Positions 18,394 through 26,223 of a DNA stretch of 64,000 nucleotides are shown here, in pieces; positions within the stretch are counted from its first letter, which is position 1; each line of letters opens with the position of its first letter. The stretch is taken from contig JAOAQX010000023.1 of assembly GCA_025210805.1 (NCBI GenBank), positions 248,001 through 312,000 of the forward strand. The letters are read 5' to 3'. The DNA comes from Flavobacteriales bacterium. Its GTDB lineage: Bacteria > Bacteroidota > Bacteroidia > Flavobacteriales > CAJXXR01. Made by a program: the position numbers and the translations under genes. The notes beneath the pieces were generated by a model. It had not been told where the DNA came from and ran no database searches. It saw only the letters and a list, made by a program, of their open reading frames with translations.

Positions 18394-19769
18394 ATTTTCC
18401 AATTTGAAGGGTTTAACAATTCAATTTTGTCGATGTCAATACAGTCTATTTCTTGAATCAATTCTTGAGGTAATTGTTTACTAAAAGAATCTAAATTCAT
18501 TAATAATTGGTCTTTTGTATCTACGCCAAAAACTAATTTGTCTATCAATCTATTTTGTTTCACATAATTTAATGCCAAATCCTGAATACTTAAGTTATTT
18601 GAACTAAGAGATTGTATTTTCTGAACACCAGAAAACAATTCAGGAATCTGTTTTTCTACCCATTCTAAGTCTTTAAAAAATAGGCCTTGTAAAAAAATGG
18701 ATCGGCAATGAATTTCTATGTTTTTATCTTTTGCTTTTTTGAATACTTGATTTCTTTTACTGGTATTATCCAGCATATTGAAAGGCACTTGAATGATGGA
18801 AACCAAAGAATCTTGTATTACTTCTTCTATTTCCTCATTGGTATAAACCGATACGCCTATTTTCTGAATTTTCCCTTCCTTTTGAAGATCCAATAAATCT
18901 TCCCTATTAAATTCTATATGATCTTTATAATCTTGAAAAGAATGAAATAGATAAGCATCAAGAGTATCCACCTTTAACACTTCTAGATGTTTTTGTACTC
19001 TTTTTTGGAAAGAATCATCAAGGTTTTTCATACTTGAAGAATACTTCGTAATGACTCCAAATCGGTTTTTGGATTGTTGATGGTATCTTCCAATAACTTC
19101 CATTGAAGTTCCATAACCTTCAGCAGTATCGAGTGTTCTAATCCCACTGGCAAAAGCTTGATCTAAAATTTCGAATACTCTTGCTTCTGTAGGTTTTCCT
19201 TTTTGGTTATTGATTCCATAGTCTAAACCAAATTGCACGGTACCTAAAGCTAATTTTTCTACAGAAATATTCTTTTTTATCATTCGGTATGATGGAATGG
19301 TATTTTCCCCGATTTCGTCGGTAATTATAAAACCTATTTTTTGGTACAGTTTAAAAGCACCGACATTTTCTTTTTCTACGCCAAGCGTTATGGAATCTAG
19401 TTGGAGTGTTTTAAAACAAAAGTTAATCACTCCTTCGCTCGCTTCTCTCGCATATCCTTTTCCCCAGCAATTTTTATCGCCTAATAGGATACCATATTCA
19501 CCAGATTTTGTTTGGGCATTTATCGGGTCAATCTTGATATTACCGATATGTTCATGATCTTCTTTCACAAATATTGCCCAAAAATAGCTTTGTTTTTCTA
19601 TATGTTGATTTACAAAATTTAAAACAGATTCCAAGGTTTCATTCCCCCCACTACTCAAGTGTTTATTGACCTCGGGGTCGTTCATCCAATCTACATATTG
19701 CTGGCTAACAATGGACTTTTCCATAGGTTTTAAAACCAATCTTTCTGTTTCTATAATTCTACTGGACAT
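18390..19769 (-). CDS. pseH: Fusion: PseH-like GNAT acetyltransferase + aldo/keto reductase
   Basis: A 459-residue fusion. Residues 1-165 are a GNAT domain (TERLVLKPM at the start, acetyl-CoA loop NCWGKGYAREA at 100-110, then NVGAFKLYQKIGF), matching PseH, which acetylates the C4 amine of the UDP-altrosamine intermediate. Residues 171-459 are an aldo/keto reductase with the catalytic tetrad visible as D214 and Y219 in DTAEGYG, K242 in VITKYS and H276 in YLFHSF. It overlaps pseC by 11 bases and the next fusion gene by 4. The reductase is not part of the canonical pathway and may act on a keto group made by one of the neighbouring accessory enzymes. Confidence 0.85.
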   Translation of the reverse strand: MSSRIIETERLVLKPMEKSIVSQQYVDWMNDPEVNKHLSSGGNETLESVLNFVNQHIEKQSYFWAIFVKEDHEHIGNIKIDPINAQTKSGEYGILLGDKNCWGKGYAREASEGVINFCFKTLQLDSITLGVEKENVGAFKLYQKIGFIITDEIGENTIPSYRMIKKNISVEKLALGTVQFGLDYGINNQKGKPTEARVFEILDQAFASGIRTLDTAEGYGTSMEVIGRYHQQSKNRFGVITKYSSSMKNLDDSFQKRVQKHLEVLKVDTLDAYLFHSFQDYKDHIEFNREDLLDLQKEGKIQKIGVSVYTNEEIEEVIQDSLVSIIQVPFNMLDNTSKRNQVFKKAKDKNIEIHCRSIFLQGLFFKDLEWVEKQIPELFSGVQKIQSLSSNNLSIQDLALNYVKQNRLIDKLVFGVDTKDQLLMNLDSFSKQLPQELIQEIDCIDIDKIELLNPSNWKI

Positions 19770-20913
19770 AAGACAGTACTTTTTCGATCACAAAATTTTG
19801 TTCTTCCTCTGTTAAAGTAGGAAACATGGGTAAACTAATGCAATGATTGTAATATTTTTCTGCATTAAAAAGCTCTGCTCCTTGATAACCGATTTCTTTA
19901 TAATAGGGTAATTGATGAACGGGAATATAATGTATTTGTGCAAAGATTCCATGACTGTGAAGATGGTCATACAACCCTTTCCTGTCTGCAACCTCTATTA
20001 CAAAAAGGTGATGAGCATTATAACATTGCTTTGGTAAGGATTGATATTTTATGATTCCTTCAAAGGCGTTTTTATATCGATCTGCAATTAGGTTTCTTTG
20101 CTTTACGCCTTCTGTATTTTTTTTCAATTGAGAAATTCCCAAAGCACATTGAATATCGGTAAGTCGATAATTGAATCCTAGGCTTTGCATTTCGTAATAC
20201 CATCCGCCATGATTTTCCATCATATTTTCCTTGGAAATACCATGAGTTCTGAGTTTTATAAGCTTTTTGTATAAATCTTCAGAATTGGTCGTTACCATTC
20301 CTCCTTCTCCACAAGCAATATGCTTTACAGGATGAAAAGAGAACACTCCAAGATCTGCAAACGCTCCATTTCCACAGAAATTCTTCTGAGACTTGGTGTC
20401 TTCAAAATAACCTCCAGGGGCATGACAAGCGTCTTCAATAATCCACAAATCGTACTGATCGGCAAAGGCTCGAAATTCCTCTAAGTCAACAGGAAGCCCT
20501 GCAAAATCTACAGGTATTATTCCCTTAAAAAAACCTTTTGGCTTAGATTCAACCAGCTTTTTTACACTATTCAAGTCCAACAAATAAGTATCAGGATCAA
20601 TATCGGCAAACCATACTTCTCCACCTGCATAGCGTATGCTATTGGCGGTAGCGGCAAAGGTAATTGGTGTAGTGATTACTCTTTCTCCTTCTTTTAAGCC
20701 CAAAGCTAAAACAGAAAGATGTAAGCCTGCGGTGGCGTTACTCACTGCTACGGCGTATTTGGCTCCCACATAATTTGCAAAATCCTTTTCAAATTCTTTG
20801 ATTTTTGGACCTTGGGTAAGAAAGTCAGCAGTTAATGTACTCACTACTGCGTCAATATCTTCTTGATCGATAGCTTGTTTACCGTAGGGGATGCGATATT
20901 CTTTTGTACTCAT
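19759..20913 (-). CDS. pseC: UDP-4-amino-4,6-dideoxy-N-acetyl-beta-L-altrosamine transaminase
   Basis: A 384-residue DegT/DnrJ/EryC1-family PLP aminotransferase that aminates C4 of the keto-sugar made by PseB. The PLP lysine is K197 in VFSFHPVKHIACGEGGM and the cofactor aspartate is D161 in IIEDACHAPGG; TPITFAATANSI (82-93) is typical of PseC. The last base of pseB is shared with its start, and its 3' end overlaps the PseH fusion by 11 bases. Length and motifs agree with Campylobacter and Helicobacter PseC. Confidence 0.93.
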   Translation of the reverse strand: MSTKEYRIPYGKQAIDQEDIDAVVSTLTADFLTQGPKIKEFEKDFANYVGAKYAVAVSNATAGLHLSVLALGLKEGERVITTPITFAATANSIRYAGGEVWFADIDPDTYLLDLNSVKKLVESKPKGFFKGIIPVDFAGLPVDLEEFRAFADQYDLWIIEDACHAPGGYFEDTKSQKNFCGNGAFADLGVFSFHPVKHIACGEGGMVTTNSEDLYKKLIKLRTHGISKENMMENHGGWYYEMQSLGFNYRLTDIQCALGISQLKKNTEGVKQRNLIADRYKNAFEGIIKYQSLPKQCYNAHHLFVIEVADRKGLYDHLHSHGIFAQIHYIPVHQLPYYKEIGYQGAELFNAEKYYNHCISLPMFPTLTEEEQNFVIEKVLSYVQ

Positions 20914-21932
20914 TATACTTCAAAATTGGGATCAACATGTTTTCTGACTAAAGCTCTTAGAGACTCTACTGTTTCCCATTGATCATTGGTTCCTGAATTG
21001 TAAGCAAAACCTGCTTTCACCTCTGTGGCATTAAATTTCGACATATATTCTTCTTTAGAATATTTATAAATATTCTGAGGAAGAATCGCATAATATTTCC
21101 CTAAATCTAAGGTGTTGTAAGAGTCTGAAGCAGTGATCATCTCTTCATGGAGCTTTTCTCCAGGACGAATTCCCACGATTTTCTTTTCACATTCTGGACC
21201 AATAGCTTCTGCCACATCCATAATTTTATATGAAGGAATTTTTGGAACAAACACCTCTCCTCCCCATGCATTGGCAATAGCATAAAACACCATTTCACAA
21301 CCATCTTCTAGAGAAATATTGAATCGGGTCATTCCTGCATCAGTAATCGGAAGGACTCCTTGGCTTTTTCTTTTCAAGAAGAAAGGCATTACGGATCCAT
21401 TAGAACCCATTACATTTCCATATCGTACCACCGAAAAACGAATATCTCTTTTCCCCTTTATATTATTGGCAGCTATGAATAATTTATCAGATGCAAGTTT
21501 TGTTGCTCCGTATAGATTAATGGGGGCAGCAGCTTTGTCAGTAGATAAAGCAACTACATCTGATACTCCTGTGAGTAATGCTGCATCTATCACATTTTCT
21601 GCTCCTAAAATATTTGTCTTCACACATTCCATTGGATTATATTCTGCCAAGTGTACGTGTTTCATTGCGGCAGCATGAATCACAACATCAATTCCTTCAA
21701 ATGCTCTAATTAATCTTTGCTTATCTCTTACGTCTCCAATAAAGAAACGCAATTGAGGAAATTCCCACTCGGGGTACTCTTGTTGCATCTGGAAATGTTT
21801 TTGTTCATCTCTTGAGAGAATGACCAATCTTTTTACTTTTGGATATCTTTCCAAAATCAATTTTGTGAACATTTTACCAAATGATCCTGTTCCGCCTGTT
21901 ATCAGAACTTCTTTTCCGTTAAGATCTAGCAT
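20913..21932 (-). CDS. pseB: UDP-N-acetylglucosamine 4,6-dehydratase (inverting)
   Basis: A 339-residue extended SDR that starts pseudaminic acid synthesis by turning UDP-GlcNAc into the 4-keto-6-deoxy-L-arabino sugar. The NAD motif ITGGTGSFG lies at 11-19. The catalytic residues K133, Y141 and K145 in STDKAAAPINLYGATK fall at the same numbers as in Helicobacter FlaA1/PseB, which separates it from the Met-containing LegB copy at 9197-10384. It is the first gene of the 10-gene pse block. A minus-strand match to the -7 consensus (TATTTTTG) lies 38 bases upstream at 21970-21977. Confidence 0.94.
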   Translation of the reverse strand: MLDLNGKEVLITGGTGSFGKMFTKLILERYPKVKRLVILSRDEQKHFQMQQEYPEWEFPQLRFFIGDVRDKQRLIRAFEGIDVVIHAAAMKHVHLAEYNPMECVKTNILGAENVIDAALLTGVSDVVALSTDKAAAPINLYGATKLASDKLFIAANNIKGKRDIRFSVVRYGNVMGSNGSVMPFFLKRKSQGVLPITDAGMTRFNISLEDGCEMVFYAIANAWGGEVFVPKIPSYKIMDVAEAIGPECEKKIVGIRPGEKLHEEMITASDSYNTLDLGKYYAILPQNIYKYSKEEYMSKFNATEVKAGFAYNSGTNDQWETVESLRALVRKHVDPNFEV

Positions 21933-21969
21933 CTATAAGAATTATTTATTCATACTTTTTTCAGAATAT

Positions 21970-21977
21970 CAAAAATA
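21970..21977 (-). promoter_or_regulatory. Candidate -7 element for the pse operon
   Basis: The minus strand reads TATTTTTG, matching TAnnTTTG, 38 bases before the pseB start in the 211-base divergent spacer. No clear TTTG is found 17-23 bases further upstream, so this is a tentative promoter for the roughly 20-kb minus-strand run. Confidence 0.4.
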
Positions 21978-22112
21978 CCAATATTTGTGAAAATTCTTAT
22001 GTGTTTCGGACAAAAAACACTTGATTCTAGAAAGTAAAATATTGATTTAACTACTTCTGTAAACTATATTGCTTAGTTCGTTTTATAAGAATGCATTTCA
22101 AAATTGAAACAT

Positions 22113-22120
22113 TATATTTG
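22113..22120 (+). promoter_or_regulatory. Candidate -7 element for the divergent transferase-like gene
   Basis: TATATTTG matches TAnnTTTG exactly and lies 24 bases before the GTG start at 22144. Together with the minus-strand element at 21970-21977 it makes the spacer a divergent promoter region. No TTTG was found at the expected -33 distance. Confidence 0.4.
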
Positions 22121-22143
22121 TAATCTTAAAAAAAGAAAAAACT

Positions 22144-23040
22144 GTGGACAAACTTTTCAAGGTATTTATTAAACTCGTTGGTTTCTTCAAAAAGATTTTT
22201 GAAACTTTCATTTCTTTTGCAAAAATCATTTACGAAAGAGGTTTTTTTGCAAAGAAAATATCTTTAGATCCCTCTAAAGATTATTTACTTCTTGCCAATG
22301 GTCCTTCTTTAAGCAAAGACTACGAAGAATTGAAGGACATATTTAAGGAAAAAGAAGTTTTTGTTGTAAACGCTTTTTGCTCTAGCCCAATATTTAAAGA
22401 AATAAAACCACAGCATTATCTGCTTTTAGATGGTCAATATTTCTTTGATAAAATCCCTTATGAAAGCATGCAAATCACCCAAGATGTATTAATAGACATT
22501 GAGTGGAAAATAAATGTTTACATTCCTTATAGATATCGAAAATCAAAATTTGTTAAAATAGTATCTAAAAATAAAAATGTCAACTTTGTATTTTTCAATA
22601 GCACTTTGATAAAAGGTGGATTTGATTCAATAAATCATCTTCTTTTTGAAAAAAACTTAGGTATGCTCCAAGCTCAAAATGTACTTATTGCCGTGTTGTT
22701 TAATTTGATAAAAAATGGGGCAAAAAATGTTTTTCTTTTTGGAGCTCAAAACGATTGGCATAAATTAGCTGTTGTTGGAAAAGATAATTTGGTTTATTTA
22801 ACAAATACTCATTTTTACGAAAAAGATTATACCAAGGTATCTTATAGTAATATTTATGATAAAATTCCTGTAAAAATGCATCAATTACTGATAAATTCTT
22901 CAAAGGCATTAAAAGGTTATCATAACTTAAACAAATATGCTGTTTATAAAAAAGTGAAAATATATAATTGTTCTTCTAATTCCTTTATAGATGCTTTTGA
23001 CCGACTGGATTATGAAGAGTTTAGGAAGATTGTTAACTAG
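22144..23040 (+). CDS. Maf/GT42-like candidate nonulosonate glycosyltransferase
   Basis: A 298-residue cytoplasmic protein with a GTG start; the next methionine lies more than 100 residues in, after the first conserved motif. LLLANGPSLSKDYEEL (about 47-62) followed by FVVNAF resembles the nucleotide-sugar loop (GNGPSL or GAGPSL, then an Asn-containing strand) of Maf proteins (DUF115) and GT42 sialyltransferases. AQNVLIAVLFNLIKNGAKNVFLFGAQND and the C-terminal KIYNCSSNSFIDAFDR also have counterparts in those families. It is divergent from pseB, which suggests it transfers Pse or Leg from CMP. Both families use CMP-linked nonulosonates, but the similarity is by motif only and should be treated as a hypothesis. 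Confidence 0.5.
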   Translation: MDKLFKVFIKLVGFFKKIFETFISFAKIIYERGFFAKKISLDPSKDYLLLANGPSLSKDYEELKDIFKEKEVFVVNAFCSSPIFKEIKPQHYLLLDGQYFFDKIPYESMQITQDVLIDIEWKINVYIPYRYRKSKFVKIVSKNKNVNFVFFNSTLIKGGFDSINHLLFEKNLGMLQAQNVLIAVLFNLIKNGAKNVFLFGAQNDWHKLAVVGKDNLVYLTNTHFYEKDYTKVSYSNIYDKIPVKMHQLLINSSKALKGYHNLNKYAVYKKVKIYNCSSNSFIDAFDRLDYEEFRKIVN

Positions 23041-23139
23041 ATACATATAAATTCCATTTTTGCCCAAAGGAACATTTATCACAATAATTGTTGAATAAAA
23101 TTATATATTTACATAACAAAATATTAATTCAAAATTATT

Positions 23140-23337
23140 ATGAAATTTTTTTCAAGCTTATTTATTCTATTCTTTTGTTTCCTTATTTCATCTTGTGAGA
23201 AAGAAAGTTGTTACAATTGTGAAATTGAGAAAAAAACAATTCCTATTTGTAAAGATGATTATCAGCCACAAGATCATAATGGTCTAACTTATGAGCAATT
23301 CATCAATAGTATGGAGCATCTTTGTGAAAAACAATAG
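23140..23337 (+). CDS. Small lipoprotein, function unknown
   Basis: A 65-residue protein with a classic lipoprotein signal: MKFF, a hydrophobic run, then the lipobox LISSC with the lipidated cysteine at 19. The mature part is only about 47 residues, is charged and has four more cysteines (CYNC plus two), so disulfides are possible. A strong terminator follows directly. Nothing in the sequence points to a specific role; it is probably an outer or inner membrane-anchored envelope protein. Confidence 0.6.
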   Translation: MKFFSSLFILFFCFLISSCEKESCYNCEIEKKTIPICKDDYQPQDHNGLTYEQFINSMEHLCEKQ

Positions 23338-23346
23338 AAATACAAA

Positions 23347-23385
23347 AAAAGGTTCCCATTAAAATACAAATGAGAACCTTTTTTA
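23347..23385. terminator. Bidirectional Rho-independent terminator
   Basis: AAAAGGTTCCCATT (23347-23360) and AATGAGAACCTTTT (23369-23382) form a 14-base stem with one mismatch, flanked by A and T runs. It can end the plus-strand small lipoprotein gene and the minus-strand yebC gene. Confidence 0.8.
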
Positions 23386-23408
23386 TTTAAAAATGTATAT
23401 TTATCAAC

Positions 23409-24113
23409 TTACTGCATTGTATGATAAACATTTAGCACATCATCATCTTCTTCTAATCGATCAATCAGTTTTTCAACTTCAGCCATTTGTTCTTCATTGA
23501 GTTCTTTTGTCATACTAGGAATTCTATCGAATCCAGACTCAACTATTTCCATATTACTTCCTTCTAAGTATTTCTGAATTTCTCCAAATTGCTTAAAGTC
23601 TGCATAAATCATGATATGTCCTTCTTCCTCAAAAACATCTTCTGCACCAAAGTCTATAAGCTCTAATTCCAGTTCTTCGATATCTAATTCTCCAACTGGG
23701 ATTTTGAAATTACATTTATGTTCAAACATATAATCCACAGAACCCGAAGTACCTAAAGCTCCATTACATTTATTGAAACTTGCTCGAACATTTGCAACCG
23801 TTCGGTTATTGTTATCTGTTGCTGTTTCAATCAAAAAGGCGATTCCATGGGGTCCATAACCTTCAAATAATACTTCTTTATAGTTCGAAGTATCCTTGTC
23901 GGAGGCTTTTTTTATAGCACGTTCTACATTTTCCTTTGGCATATTGGCTGCCTTAGCATTTTGTATAACTGCTCTTAGTTTTGAGTTCGATTCTGGGTCT
24001 GGACCACTTTCTTTTACTGCCATAGCAATTTCTCTACCTATTTTAGTAAAGGTTTTTGCCATTGCTGCCCAACGTTTAAATTTTCTTGCTTTTCTAAATT
24101 CAAATGCTCTTCC
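23409..24113 (-). CDS. yebC: YebC/PmpR family DNA-binding regulator
   Basis: A 234-residue protein counted from the ATG at 24111-24113. MGRAFEFRKARKFKRW is the usual start in this phylum, so the longer frame beginning MLQKTILIK is rejected. The three-domain YebC pattern is present: the basic N-terminal segment with AAMAKTFTKIGREI, then NMPKENVERAIKKA, YEGYGPHG-like FEGYGPHGIAFLIE, and a C-terminal RIPSM...DVLNVYHTM region. Family members bind DNA as regulators, and some relieve ribosome stalling at proline runs. Single gene, with a terminator at its 3' side shared with the converging lipoprotein gene. Confidence 0.92.
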   Translation of the reverse strand, partial: GRAFEFRKARKFKRWAAMAKTFTKIGREIAMAVKESGPDPESNSKLRAVIQNAKAANMPKENVERAIKKASDKDTSNYKEVLFEGYGPHGIAFLIETATDNNNRTVANVRASFNKCNGALGTSGSVDYMFEHKCNFKIPVGELDIEELELELIDFGAEDVFEEEGHIMIYADFKQFGEIQKYLEGSNMEIVESGFDRIPSMTKELNEEQMAEVEKLIDRLEEDDDVLNVYHTMQ

Positions 24114-24239
24114 CATCTTTATCAAAATTGTTTTTTGTAACACCTATTGATTCTCAAAAGTACAAGTGATAATTTATTTTTATCTCTTTCTATTTAAAAC
24201 CCAATTGGTGTAATCCTGTTTGTGTTTTTTTTAAAAAAA

Positions 24240-24446
24240 TTAATCTTCTGTGCTTTCTTCTTCTCTTTTCCTTGCTCTTATCAAGAGTAATGCAACCATG
24301 GGTCCGAAAACCACATAGAATAACGGATGCAGTTGTTTGATATAGCCTGCATTTCCTAAGAGAAAAATTGCTAAACATAAAACCAACGCCAATCCAATAT
24401 CAATGAATATGGAGTAGGGTTTATTTTTGAAGTCAAATTTAAACAT
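24240..24446 (-). CDS. Small two-helix membrane protein
   Basis: A 68-residue protein that starts 2 bases after the ettA stop, so it is co-transcribed with ettA. Two hydrophobic segments (about residues 13-31 and 40-55) are followed by a charged tail RARKREEESTED, placing the C-terminus in the cytoplasm by the positive-inside rule. It has no recognisable family motif. The tight link to ettA suggests a conserved pair, but I know no function for it. Confidence 0.6.
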   Translation of the reverse strand: MFKFDFKNKPYSIFIDIGLALVLCLAIFLLGNAGYIKQLHPLFYVVFGPMVALLLIRARKREEESTED

Positions 24447-24448
24447 AT

Positions 24449-26134
24449 TTAGTTTTGTGTGAATTTTTTGTACTTCAATCGTTTTGGAATAAGGTCTCCT
24501 TTTCTGGTTTTGTAGTTTTCTTCATATTCTGAATAACTTCCTTCAAAATATACGACTTCAGAATCTCCTTCAAAAGCTAAGATATGTGTACAAATTCTAT
24601 CTAAGAACCATCTATCATGGGAAATAACTACTGCACATCCTGCAAATTTTTCTAACCCTTCCTCAAGGGCTCTTAATGTATTAACATCTAAATCATTGGT
24701 AGGCTCATCGAGTAAAAGGACGTTTCCTTCTTGTTTTAAAGCCATAGCTAAATGCAAACGGTTTCTTTCTCCACCTGAGAGCATTTTTACTTTTTTACTT
24801 TGGTCTCCACCTGCAAAATTAAATCGGCTTAGCCAGGCTCTTGCATTCACACGTACTCCACCGATCTCAACCATTTCATCTCCACCTGCAATGGTTTCAA
24901 AAATAGATTTTTCGGGATCTAAGTCTTCGTGAGATTGATCTACATAAGACCATTTTACGGTTTCTCCTACCTCAAAGGTTCCAGCGTCGGGTTGTTCGAT
25001 ACCCATAATCATTTTAAAAAGAGTGGATTTTCCTGCTCCGTTTGCCCCTACAATTCCTACAATTCCTGCGGGTGGCAAGCTAAAAGTTAGATCTTCATAC
25101 AATAATCTTTCTCCAAAACCTTTCTTGATTCCTTGGGCTTCAAGAACTTTATTCCCTAGTCTTGGACCATTTGGAATAAAGATCTCTAGTTTTTGCTCTT
25201 GCTCACGTATGTCTTGATTCATCAAGTCATTATAATTTTTGATACGTGCTTTAGATTTTGTTCCTCTTCCTTTTGGGGTCATTTTGATCCACTCGAGCTC
25301 TCTTTCAAGTGTTTTTTGTCTTTTAGAAGCTTGTTTTTCTTCTTGGGCAAGTCTTTTTGATTTTTGGTCTAACCAAGATGAATAATTTCCTTTCCAAGGT
25401 ATTCCTTGTCCTCTGTCTAGTTCTAGAATCCATCCTGCTACATTATCCAAGAAATAACGGTCGTGCGTTATTGCTATTACTGTTCCTTGATATTTACCAA
25501 GGTGTTGTTCTAACCAATGAATGGACTGTGCATCGAGGTGGTTAGTAGGTTCATCAAGTAATAGAACATCAGGTTGTTTAAGGAGTAATCTACAAAGTGC
25601 TACTCTTCTTCTTTCTCCTCCAGAGAGGTGTTCTATTTTTGCATTTCCGTCTGGTGTTCTAAGCGCATCCATGGCGGTTTCTAGTTTGGAATCTAGATTC
25701 CAAGCATCTAATTGCTCAATTTTTTCTGTAAGAACAGCTTGTTCATCAATTAATTTCTGCATCAAGTCTGGATTTTCCAACACCTCTGGTTCAGCAAATC
25801 TTAAGTTAACAGCTTCATAGTCTTCAAGAACTTTAACGGTTTCGGCAACTCCTTCTTTTACAACTTCTAATACGGTTTTGGAGTCATCTAGTTTTGGTTC
25901 TTGTTCTAGATACCCAACACTACAATCTTTTGCCCAATGCAAATCTCCTTGAAATTCTTTTTCAACTCCTGCAATTATTTTAAGAACAGTGGATTTACCA
26001 GCTCCGTTTAGACCTAAAATACCAATCTTGGCACCATAAAAGAATGAAAGATTAATATTTTTTAATACTTGTTTATTTGGATAGCTTTTCGTGATTCTAC
26101 TCATCGAAAAGATGACTTTCTTATCGTCTGACAT
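24449..26134 (-). CDS. ettA: Energy-dependent translational throttle protein EttA (ABC-F)
   Basis: A 561-residue ABC-F protein without membrane segments. Two ATPase domains are visible: Walker A GLNGAGKST and GANGAGKST, signature LSGGERRRVALCRLLL and LSGGERNRLHLAMAL, Walker B with LLLDEPTNHLDA and LLLDEPTNDLDV. The inter-domain linker with WIKMTPKGRGTKSKARI is characteristic of EttA, and the arm region lies in the first domain. EttA binds the ribosomal E site and gates entry into elongation according to ATP/ADP. The downstream small membrane protein gene is 2 bases away. Confidence 0.94.
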   Translation of the reverse strand: MSDDKKVIFSMSRITKSYPNKQVLKNINLSFFYGAKIGILGLNGAGKSTVLKIIAGVEKEFQGDLHWAKDCSVGYLEQEPKLDDSKTVLEVVKEGVAETVKVLEDYEAVNLRFAEPEVLENPDLMQKLIDEQAVLTEKIEQLDAWNLDSKLETAMDALRTPDGNAKIEHLSGGERRRVALCRLLLKQPDVLLLDEPTNHLDAQSIHWLEQHLGKYQGTVIAITHDRYFLDNVAGWILELDRGQGIPWKGNYSSWLDQKSKRLAQEEKQASKRQKTLERELEWIKMTPKGRGTKSKARIKNYNDLMNQDIREQEQKLEIFIPNGPRLGNKVLEAQGIKKGFGERLLYEDLTFSLPPAGIVGIVGANGAGKSTLFKMIMGIEQPDAGTFEVGETVKWSYVDQSHEDLDPEKSIFETIAGGDEMVEIGGVRVNARAWLSRFNFAGGDQSKKVKMLSGGERNRLHLAMALKQEGNVLLLDEPTNDLDVNTLRALEEGLEKFAGCAVVISHDRWFLDRICTHILAFEGDSEVVYFEGSYSEYEENYKTRKGDLIPKRLKYKKFTQN

Positions 26135-26152
26135 GGGTTTGTTTTTTTTGTT

Positions 26153-26190
26153 AAAAAAAAGATAAGCCTAATTTCGAAAAATTAGGCTTA
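26153..26190 (-). terminator. Terminator of the gyrA-TPR operon
   Basis: TAAGCCTAATT (26163-26173) and AATTAGGCTTA (26180-26190) form a perfect 11-base stem with a 6-base loop. On the minus strand it is followed by eight T residues (26153-26160). It ends transcription from gyrA and the TPR gene before ettA. Confidence 0.85.
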
Positions 26191-26223
26191 AAGTTATTGC
26201 TTTTTTTGGAAGAAATTCCAATT

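Noticed and set aside
1-22143. Flagellar glycosylation as the role of the Pse/Leg genes
   Set aside because: No flagellin or flagellar gene is in the window, and flavobacteria usually lack flagella. Surface polysaccharide or other proteins are more likely acceptors.
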